From contig JAISMM010000092.1 in the NCBI GenBank assembly GCA_031276725.1, positions 1 to 51,110 on the forward strand: DNA of 51,110 nucleotides, in the 5' to 3' direction. Each line of letters starts with the position of its first letter. The stretch's first letter is position 1. The notes under the pieces were generated by a model that was not told the origin of the DNA, did not search any database, and was given only the letters and a program-made list of their open reading frames with translations. Position numbers and translations under genes: made by a program. This stretch comes from Clostridiales bacterium (GTDB taxonomy: Bacteria; Bacillota; Clostridia; Christensenellales; Pumilibacteraceae). Below are positions 36,907 through 44,001 of the stretch, piece by piece.

Positions 36907-38535
36907 CTAAAACAGCCCCGTTATCGTACCGCCGTTTATCGTCATTTTTTCGGCGTTGGGGACGGCGGAAAGCCCCGGCATAAGCAGAATATCGCCGCAC
37001 ACAGCCACGGTAAAGCCCGCGCCCGAACGCAATTGAACGTCCCTGACCGTAACGGTAAAATCCGACGGTCTGCCCGTAAGGGCGGCGTTGTCGCTAAGCG
37101 AATACTGCGTTTTTGCGACGCATACGGGCAGCCCGTCCGCGCCGAGTTTTTTTATTCTTTCGAGCGACTTTACCGCCTTCGGCTCGAATTTTACGCCCGC
37201 CGCGCCGTAAATTCTTACGGCGGTTTTTTCGATTTTTTGCTCGACCGTGTCGGCTAATTCGTACGCGAATTTTAGCTTGCTCTTATTCCTTGTAAGCTCC
37301 GCGACGGTCGCGGCAAGCTCCGCGCCGCCGGCGCCGCCCCTCGCCCAAATATCGGCGGCGACGGCTTTTACGCCCTTTGCCGCGCACGCGTCCTTAATAA
37401 TTTGTAATTCGGCGTCCGAATCGCTTTCAAAGCGGTTTATAGCGACGGCGCACGGCAAATTGAACACGCCCGTAATGTTTTCGATATGCTTTTCCAAATT
37501 CGCTATGCCGCGCTTTAACGCCGCATCGTCGCGCTCGGTAAGCTCCGATTTTTTGCCGCCGGAGCTTTTTAGCGCGCGCACCGTGGCGACTATTACGGCG
37601 GCGGACGGCGCGATTCCCGCCGCGCGGCACTTTATGTCGATAAACTTTTCGGCGCCCAAGTCCGCGCCGAACCCCGCCTCGGTTACCACGTAGTCGGCGT
37701 AACGCATAGCCGTGCGCGTGGCTATGACGCTGTTACAGCCGTGGGCTATGTTTGCGAACGGCCCGCCGTGAACGAACGCAGCGGTTCCCCCGAGCGTCTG
37801 CACCAGATTCGGCTTTATAGCGTCCTTTAACAAAACCGCCATAGCCTCGTCGGCTTTAAGATCGCGGGCAAAAACGGGCTTGTCGTCAAAGTCGAAGCCC
37901 GCGATAATATCGCCGAGCCGTTTTTTTAGGTCGGCCTGATCGGCGGCGAGGCACAAAACCGCCATAACCTCGCTTGCCGCCGTAATGTCGAACGAGTCCT
38001 CCCGGGCGCAAAACCCCAGGCCCGCCACTATGTTGCGCAGGGCGCGGTCGTTTACGTCGAGGCACCGCCGCCACTCTACGCGGCGGATTTTCAGCTTGTT
38101 GCCCCAATAAATATGGTTGTCCGTCATAGCCGAAAGCAGGTTGTTGGCGGCCGTTACGGCGTGCATATCGCCCGTAAAGTGCAGATTAATGTCCTCCATC
38201 GGCGCGATTTGCGAATAGCCGCCGCCCGCCGCCCCGCCCTTTATGCCGAACACGGGCCCGAGCGACGGCTCGCGCAGCGCAAGGGCGGTCTTATGCCCGG
38301 CGAGCGACAGGGCGTCGGCAAGCCCTATGCTGACCGTGGTTTTGCCCTCGCCCGCGGGGGTCGGATTTATGGCGGTAACGAGTATGACCTTGCCGCCGCC
38401 CCCGCTTTTGGGCGCGACCTTAGCCATATATTCGCCGTAGCGGTAAAGCTCCCCGGGCGCTATCCCGAGGCTTGCGGCAACCGCCTCTATCGGCTTTAAT
38501 TTTGTTCCGTTCGCGATTTCGATGTCGGTTTTCAT
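36907..38535 (-). CDS. fhs: Formate--tetrahydrofolate ligase
   Basis: ATP-dependent synthesis of 10-formyl-tetrahydrofolate from formate, feeding purine and initiator-tRNA formylation, and the methyl branch of the Wood-Ljungdahl pathway where present. The 542 residues carry ATP-binding NPTPAGEGKTTVS (57-69), EPSLGPVFGIKGGAAGGG, LHFTGDMHAV and VTEAGFGADLGAEKF. Length matches the family. Its ATG overlaps the upstream acetyltransferase-like stop (ATGA). No other Wood-Ljungdahl genes are in the window. Confidence 0.97.
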   Translation of the reverse strand: MKTDIEIANGTKLKPIEAVAASLGIAPGELYRYGEYMAKVAPKSGGGGKVILVTAINPTPAGEGKTTVSIGLADALSLAGHKTALALREPSLGPVFGIKGGAAGGGYSQIAPMEDINLHFTGDMHAVTAANNLLSAMTDNHIYWGNKLKIRRVEWRRCLDVNDRALRNIVAGLGFCAREDSFDITAASEVMAVLCLAADQADLKKRLGDIIAGFDFDDKPVFARDLKADEAMAVLLKDAIKPNLVQTLGGTAAFVHGGPFANIAHGCNSVIATRTAMRYADYVVTEAGFGADLGAEKFIDIKCRAAGIAPSAAVIVATVRALKSSGGKKSELTERDDAALKRGIANLEKHIENITGVFNLPCAVAINRFESDSDAELQIIKDACAAKGVKAVAADIWARGGAGGAELAATVAELTRNKSKLKFAYELADTVEQKIEKTAVRIYGAAGVKFEPKAVKSLERIKKLGADGLPVCVAKTQYSLSDNAALTGRPSDFTVTVRDVQLRSGAGFTVAVCGDILLMPGLSAVPNAEKMTINGGTITGLF

Positions 38536-38924
38536 ATGTCGTTCTCCTTGCAGCTTGCGCCGAAATTTATTTTGTCGGTTATTACCGAATAAGCGCCGTT
38601 CGATTTTTTGAACCCCAGCCGCAAAAAAAGCGGGTCGGGATCGTCCGTCGTTACCGCCGCGCCCTTAATATCGCGGACGGCGTTCAGCATAGCGCGGACT
38701 ATAAGATTCTTGACGGCGGAATCGCTCCCTTCCGCCGCGAGCGCGATTTGCGGTTGCCGCGCGGGGGCTTGAATCAGGCGCAACGCTCCCGCCGCCGCCA
38801 TACGATCGTTTTCGCGGGCGGCGAAAACGCGCGCGCCGGCCGCGCGCGAGTCGTCTTTAAGCCCTAAATATTCGAGCGCGGCAAGCCTTTCGCCGCCGTC
38901 CTTAATTTCGGTAACGCTTATCAT
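38532..38924 (-). CDS. Small GNAT-like protein
   Basis: Product of 130 residues with a degenerate GNAT pattern: an N-terminal strand, AVKNLIVRAMLNAVRDIKGAA where the acetyl-CoA helix would be, and LFLRLGFKKSNGAYSV, resembling the C-terminal GNAT strand motif. The usual RxxGxG/A acetyl-CoA loop is not evident, so enzyme activity is uncertain. It lies between an MFS-like gene (10-nt gap) and fhs (ATGA overlap) in a co-directional run. I cannot predict a substrate. Confidence 0.6.
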   Translation of the reverse strand: MISVTEIKDGGERLAALEYLGLKDDSRAAGARVFAARENDRMAAAGALRLIQAPARQPQIALAAEGSDSAVKNLIVRAMLNAVRDIKGAAVTTDDPDPLFLRLGFKKSNGAYSVITDKINFGASCKENDI

Positions 38925-38934
38925 AAAATCTCCG

Positions 38935-40251
38935 TCAGTCCTCGATTATAATTTCCTCGATGGGGTATTCGAGCGTCAACGGCTCGTTGTCGGACGCGTC
39001 GCGCTTCTTTGCCAAAAAGATTATAAGGGCGGCAAGGCACAGCGCCGCCGAAACCGACGCGCCTACGACGTCGGAAAATTCGCCCGCGTACGTCGCCGCC
39101 GAGCATACCGCAACGGCGATAAACGCCGCCGCCGCCCCGAAAAGCGCCGCGATATTTTCGATTATGCCGCGCGTGGTGGCGGAGCGCTTTAACACGAGTC
39201 CGAAGGCGTTCGCCGCCGCCGCGCGGTAGATTCCCGACGCCGCGCCAAGGAGCGCTCCCGCCGAAACGAGCGCGGCGGCGTCCGGTTCCGCCGGGGTTCC
39301 GCCCGCGCCGAAAAAGCCGATAAGCGGCAACGCCGTAGCCGTCAATTGCAGAACCGCCGCCAAAAACACGGGCAGAATAAAGCGCGCGCGCGAAAAGCGT
39401 TCGAGCGACAGCCCCGCCGACACCGCGAAGTACGACGTTAAAAACACGGCGAAAACGGCGGTGAGGACTATGTAATCGTCGGAGTAGCCGAGCGCGGAAA
39501 ACGCGGTTACAGCGAGCGACGACGCCGAAACGAGCAGCCATACGAATATCTTGACGTTCGCCGACGAGCGGAGCGGTTCAAAAAAACGCGAATACTTTTG
39601 AACGAGCGGACGGCGGCGCGGCGCGGCTACCCGTATAAATTTTGGCATCGTGTCCGCCGACGCGATATAGGCGCAAAAACCCGCCGTAAGCGTTAAACAG
39701 CCCGTTATATAGCCCGTTTGCGAATACGCCGCCGCCGTCGCCCCGCCGCTAAACAGCCCCCCGAACGCCGCGACGAACGCCGCCGCGCCGGCTATCGAGA
39801 ATATGCGACGCGCCCGCGCGTGCCGTCCGTGCTCGGCGAGAGCGAACCACCGCGCGTACATAGCGTTGTAGACGTACCAAAACAGCGTAAAATTAAGGAG
39901 CGACAGAGCGAGCCCGAAAAACAGCGCGGCCGCCTTTACGGCGAACGGCCAAACGGGGTCTATGCAAAAAAGCAGGCACCCGAACAGCGCCGCCGACGGG
40001 GCGAATATCGCGAGCGGAATATGGTAACGCCCCGTGGCGATAAGCGGCGAGTTGTTGATTACGTCGTAAAGCGGCGGCACCGCCAAAAAAACGACGGCGG
40101 CCGCCGGCAAAAATATGAGCGGCAGCAAGTAAGCGGGCAGCCCGAGCGTCCGCGCGTAGGGGAACGCGAGCGCGGCGAGAGCGCAAAAAAACGCTCCGCT
40201 AAGATTTCCGCCGCCGAAAATTATTTCGTTTTTAGGGCCTTTTCCGCTCAA
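38935..40251 (-). CDS. MFS-like multipass membrane protein
   Basis: Product of 438 residues with about 12 hydrophobic segments in two halves joined by a basic loop (RVAAPRRRPLVQKYSRF, about 208-224), as in major-facilitator transporters. Substrate-defining motifs are not recognisable. The ATG overlaps the stop of the upstream 300-residue membrane protein (ATGA). The acidic tail (YPIEEIIIED) is unusual. It could be a sugar-type (GPH) porter or an MFS-fold protein without transport activity. Confidence 0.65.
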   Translation of the reverse strand: MSGKGPKNEIIFGGGNLSGAFFCALAALAFPYARTLGLPAYLLPLIFLPAAAVVFLAVPPLYDVINNSPLIATGRYHIPLAIFAPSAALFGCLLFCIDPVWPFAVKAAALFFGLALSLLNFTLFWYVYNAMYARWFALAEHGRHARARRIFSIAGAAAFVAAFGGLFSGGATAAAYSQTGYITGCLTLTAGFCAYIASADTMPKFIRVAAPRRRPLVQKYSRFFEPLRSSANVKIFVWLLVSASSLAVTAFSALGYSDDYIVLTAVFAVFLTSYFAVSAGLSLERFSRARFILPVFLAAVLQLTATALPLIGFFGAGGTPAEPDAAALVSAGALLGAASGIYRAAAANAFGLVLKRSATTRGIIENIAALFGAAAAFIAVAVCSAATYAGEFSDVVGASVSAALCLAALIIFLAKKRDASDNEPLTLEYPIEEIIIED

Positions 40252-41150
40252 ATTCCGTCCTCCCAGCCGCCGCTTTTTCCGCCGCTTTTGCCGCTCACGT
40301 TTTCGGCGTTTTCTTTTTCGGCGCCGTTTTTATCACTCCTTGTTTCGGCGTTTTCTTTTTCGGCGCGTCCGCTAAACAAATCCTCGGTATAGAGCGCGCC
40401 GCCGCCCGCGTAATCGTCCGCGTTGACGGCTATGACCGTTAAACCGCGACGCGCCGATTCGCGCGCGAGTAAATCCGCCTCCGGCCCGCCGCCCGCGTCG
40501 ATCGCGCGCACGCGCCCCGCGTCTTTTAGCCGCTCAAAATTTTGCGCCGCCGCCGCGTTTGCCGCGAGCGCCGATTTAATAACCAAAACGTCGCCCTTCA
40601 ACAGGTGCAGACAAATCGCGGCGACCTTGCCGTCGGCGAGCGCGGCCGCCGATACCATATAGCCGTTGGAGCGGTCGGGCTCGTCTTTTTCGGCGGCGTT
40701 CGGCTCCGAATTAATTCTGCTCCAAGCGAGCAGCGCGGTAAGGTAGCCCGCCACGGCGGCGAGTATAACCGACAGCAAAATTCTGAGCGCGATAATTTTT
40801 AGGAACAGCCCTATAATAAGGTCGGACAGATAGCCCGTCATAGCCCCCGCCGCGATTCCCAAAATAACGCTCGCCGCGTCGAACGCGCTGACGTTCTTAA
40901 AGCGGCCTTTGAGCTTGTCGCCGGCGGCGAGTATAACCGACATAACGGGCTTTGCCGACAAAAACAGAACGAGTCCCGGAACGAGCCCCGACACGGCGTA
41001 AAAGACGACCCGCAGTCCGACGTTCTTAACGAGGGTGGGATACCACGCGAACGTCTGCCAAATCGAAACGATCCCGAACGCCGCGCCCGATGCGAAAAGA
41101 ATGAGCCGCGCCGCCAGGATAAGACCCTTGGGATATTTTTTTTCGTACAT
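40248..41150 (-). CDS. Membrane protein with degenerate YacL/PIN-like domain
   Basis: Product of 300 residues. Four membrane segments lie at about 10-30, 45-65, 88-112 and 118-145. A soluble region follows with GDVLVIKSALAANAAAAQNF, EADLLARESARRGLTVIAVN and ADDYAGG, whose order resembles the PIN domain of YacL-type proteins (four helices plus PIN plus TRAM). The usual catalytic Asp quartet is not intact and no TRAM domain is seen. The C terminus (255-300) is low complexity with repeated AEKENAE. The start overlaps the recD2 stop by one base, and the MFS-like gene overlaps its end. Assignment is tentative. Confidence 0.55.
   Translation of the reverse strand: MYEKKYPKGLILAARLILFASGAAFGIVSIWQTFAWYPTLVKNVGLRVVFYAVSGLVPGLVLFLSAKPVMSVILAAGDKLKGRFKNVSAFDAASVILGIAAGAMTGYLSDLIIGLFLKIIALRILLSVILAAVAGYLTALLAWSRINSEPNAAEKDEPDRSNGYMVSAAALADGKVAAICLHLLKGDVLVIKSALAANAAAAQNFERLKDAGRVRAIDAGGGPEADLLARESARRGLTVIAVNADDYAGGGALYTEDLFSGRAEKENAETRSDKNGAEKENAENVSGKSGGKSGGWEDGI
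40301..40366. repeat. 42-bp period direct duplication in the YacL-like gene
   Basis: An identical 24-nt stretch occurs at 40301-40324 and 40343-40366, giving the repeated AEKENAE in the low-complexity C terminus. Confidence 0.8.
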
Positions 41151-43369
41151 TATTCACGACCTCCGAACAGCGCGGAATACTTCCTCGCCGCCTTTTGAAT
41201 GAAGTACGACAGCATACTGTACCGCTTGGCGATATAGTTGTTGTCGACCATCCTCCTTATATTATACTCCTCTCCGACCAAAATCACAATCTTTTTTGCC
41301 CTCGTGATTGCGGTATATAGCAAATTTCGCGTTAAAATCGCGGGATTTCCGCCGCAAACGGGCAAAATAACGGCGTCGAACTCCGAGCCTTGACTTTTAT
41401 GCACCGTCATAGCGTACGCGAGCGACAGCTGAAAACGCGCGTCGGACGTGTAAACCGCAACCCGTCCGTCCTCGAAGGTAACCTCCGTTTCGCCGTTCTC
41501 GCCGCCCAAACCGGTAATGTAGCCTAGGTCGCCGTTAAAAACTCCGCGCCCCGTCTCGAAGAAGTTATGCCCGCGCTTTTCCCATTCGAGGTCGTAATTG
41601 TTGACGGTGTGCATCACCCTGTCGCCGCGCCGCAGCCGCTGCTCGCCGCCGCCCGGCGCCGGCCCGGGCCCGCCGTTAAGCTCCTTTTGCATAAGCGCGT
41701 TAAGGTTGACCGAGCCCGCCGCGCCGCTTTTTAGCGGGCATAGAATTTGCACGCGCGAAGGGTCGGCGTTAAGGTATTTGGGGATGCGCCTTGCCGCAAG
41801 CTCGACGACCGCCGGGGCTATCTCGTCCGCTCCGGAGCGCCTTACAAAAAAGAAGTCCTCGCCGCTCGACGCCAATTCCGGCATACGCCCCTCGTTGACG
41901 GCGTGAGCGTTCAGGGTGATAAGACTGCGCTCGCTTTGGCGGTAGATCTGCGTCAGGTTGACGACGCAATCGGGGAAGCTTTTCATAATGTCCGCCAAAA
42001 CGTTGCCCGCCCCCACCGACGGCAGCTGATCCTTGTCGCCCACCAAAATGAGCTTGGCGCCGTCGCGCACGCGCGAAAGGAGCGCGGACAAAAGATAGAC
42101 GTCCACCATCGAAACCTCGTCGATTATCACCGCGTCGGCGGTTAACGCCTCACCGCCGCCCTCGCCGCCCTTACCGAGCATTAGCGTGCGGTGAATAGTG
42201 GCGGCCTCGACGCCCGTCGCCTCGGATAAGCGCTTTGCGGCGCGGCCCGTGGGCGCCATAAGCGAAAAAGTAAGACCGTGCGTGCCTAAAACCGACAGCA
42301 CGCACTTTATTATGGTCGTCTTACCCGTGCCGGGGCCGCCCGTTATGACGGTGAGAGCGCCGTTGACCGCCCGCGTAACCGCCTCCCTTTGGGCGGGGTG
42401 CAGCTCGATTTTTTCGATCCGCTCGAACTCCCCGATTTCGGAGCCGCTCGCGTAGCTTATGCGGTTCGCGGCGGCGGCAAGCCCGACGAGCCGACCCGCG
42501 GAACGGCTTTCGGCGGAGTACGCCGCCGCCGTCATAACGTACTCTTTTTCGCCCGTCCCGTCAAAATCGCAGCGAACGCTCTTTATTTTGCCCGAGGACT
42601 CCAACGCCTCCAAACGGCCGTCGGCGGTTTCGGCGTCAAGCTCCAAAAGCGCGGCGGCGTCGGCCGTCAGAACGGAGCGCGGCAGGCAGGTGTTGCCGTT
42701 TTTTTCGCCCGAAACGTTCAGCGTGTGAATTATGCCCGCGCTCACCCTAAACGCCCCGTCCTTTTTTATGCCGAGCGCCGCGGCGATGCGGTCGGCCGTA
42801 ATAAAGCCTATGCCGTCGACCTCCTCGATTAGCAGGTACGGATTCGTTTCGATTACCGCCCGCGTCTTTTCGCCGTATTTTTTGTATATCCTTATGGCCG
42901 TCGCCGTCGAAACTCCGTTGCCCGACAAAAATATAACCGCGTCCTTCATCTGCTTTACGGCCGCGTACTCCGCCCCTATCTGCAACGCCTTACTCTTGCT
43001 GATTCCCTTAACGCGCGAAAGCATATACGGCGAAAATTCTATCACCTCGAACGTCTTTTCCTTAAAAAGCGCGGCGATCGCGAGCGCGGTTTTCGGCCCC
43101 ACGCCCTTAATTAGCCCCGACCCCAAATAGCGGATAACGCCGTCTAGCGTGTCCGGCGTTTCGACCTTGACGGCCGCCGCCTTGAACTGCCGCCCGAACT
43201 TTTGGTGCGTTACGTATTCGCCCTCGACCGACACCGTTTCGCCCTCCGACACCGGCGGAAAAGCCCCCACGCACGTTACGGCCTCGCCGCCCGCGTCGAG
43301 CGTCAATATAGTATACCCGTTTTCCTCGTTCCGGAAACGTATCTCGTCCACACTGCCTTTAATCACCAT
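41150..43369 (-). CDS. recD2: RecD2-type ATP-dependent DNA helicase
   Basis: SF1B 5'-3' helicase acting in DNA repair without RecBC. The chosen start gives 739 residues. The N-terminal domain contains FRNEENGYTIL, followed by helix-hairpin-helix-like regions (IKGVGPKTALAIA and EEVDGIGFITADRIA). Helicase motifs follow: Walker A TGGPGTGKTTI, APTGRAAKRLSE, DEVSMVD, GDKDQLPSVGAGN, and the C-terminal UvrD-like YAMTVHKSQGSEFD and TAITRAKK. ATG at 43369 is preferred over an upstream TTG at 43405, because that TTG is part of the -35 box and the N terminus then fits the family. No Shine-Dalgarno sequence is present. It heads a probable operon running to alaS. Confidence 0.94.
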   Translation of the reverse strand: MVIKGSVDEIRFRNEENGYTILTLDAGGEAVTCVGAFPPVSEGETVSVEGEYVTHQKFGRQFKAAAVKVETPDTLDGVIRYLGSGLIKGVGPKTALAIAALFKEKTFEVIEFSPYMLSRVKGISKSKALQIGAEYAAVKQMKDAVIFLSGNGVSTATAIRIYKKYGEKTRAVIETNPYLLIEEVDGIGFITADRIAAALGIKKDGAFRVSAGIIHTLNVSGEKNGNTCLPRSVLTADAAALLELDAETADGRLEALESSGKIKSVRCDFDGTGEKEYVMTAAAYSAESRSAGRLVGLAAAANRISYASGSEIGEFERIEKIELHPAQREAVTRAVNGALTVITGGPGTGKTTIIKCVLSVLGTHGLTFSLMAPTGRAAKRLSEATGVEAATIHRTLMLGKGGEGGGEALTADAVIIDEVSMVDVYLLSALLSRVRDGAKLILVGDKDQLPSVGAGNVLADIMKSFPDCVVNLTQIYRQSERSLITLNAHAVNEGRMPELASSGEDFFFVRRSGADEIAPAVVELAARRIPKYLNADPSRVQILCPLKSGAAGSVNLNALMQKELNGGPGPAPGGGEQRLRRGDRVMHTVNNYDLEWEKRGHNFFETGRGVFNGDLGYITGLGGENGETEVTFEDGRVAVYTSDARFQLSLAYAMTVHKSQGSEFDAVILPVCGGNPAILTRNLLYTAITRAKKIVILVGEEYNIRRMVDNNYIAKRYSMLSYFIQKAARKYSALFGGRE

Positions 43370-43375
43370 TTTTCT

Positions 43376-43405
43376 ATAATACCACACAACCGACCGAATA
43401 GTCAA
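43376..43405 (-). promoter_or_regulatory. Promoter of recD2 (leaderless arrangement)
   Basis: Minus-strand TTGACT (43400-43405), 18-nt spacer and TATTAT (43376-43381), with a TGG extension before the -10. The ATG begins 6 nt after the -10 box, where transcription is expected to start. Confidence 0.72.
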
Positions 43406-43514
43406 ATCTAATGACGGCGCTTAGACTCTCTCGGGCAGTCCGTTTTGAAAGAAAACCGCGCGCCGCTTATTCGGCATTTTCCCCGTCGGCTTGTCTGACC
43501 ATTCCGGCTATTCT

Positions 43515-43850
43515 ACAAAATTCCCCTCAACGGCTCGTCCGGAGTTTTCCATAGAGGAAAATTTTGGGGAATAGCCGAGTGCGGCGGGCAATTCCCCCCT
43601 ATGGAGTGCCTCGCCTTGTTGACGGGCTTAGCTCGCAAGCTCGCCCGCCCTACAAACGGTTTCACCGTTTGACGGCTCGGTTCGTGGCGGCGAATGCCGA
43701 CGGGGTGGTCGATTGTTTTTGCAGGCGGTTTGTAAGGGCGATTGATTGCCCGTCGCACGGCGGTTTATATATGTCGCCTACAATGACCCTTACCACCCCG
43801 GCACCTACGGTGCCACCCCTCCATAGAGGGGAATTTTGGAAAGCCACCGA
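43515..43850. repeat. Family A repeats, long and short types
   Basis: A long-type copy (about 43595-43712) has the AAACGGT-TTC-ACCGTTT hairpin, a paired double change from the AAACGGC-TTC-GCCGTTT seen at 23106. A short-type copy (43792-43839) has GGCACC-TAC-GGTGCC and CCCCTCCATAGAGGGG. A fragment like the right arm of family B follows at about 43915-43941. No gene is supported from 43406 to 43963. Confidence 0.85.
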
Positions 43851-43963
43851 GTGCTTATTAATAACTTTTGCCATTTAACAATCTTTCGCTATGACTCCTC
43901 CGCCGCACCTACGGGCGCTATCGACGCCACTATTTGCCGCTCCGTTTTTTTTGTCGTAAATTG

Positions 43964-43992
43964 TAGACAATAGCCGCGAAATATGTTATAAT
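43964..43992 (+). promoter_or_regulatory. Promoter of the large exported-protein gene
   Basis: TAGACA (43964-43969), 17-nt spacer and TATAAT (43987-43992). The ATG at 44002 follows after 9 nt, with no Shine-Dalgarno sequence. Confidence 0.68.
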
Positions 43993-44001
43993 GTGTTAAA
44001 T

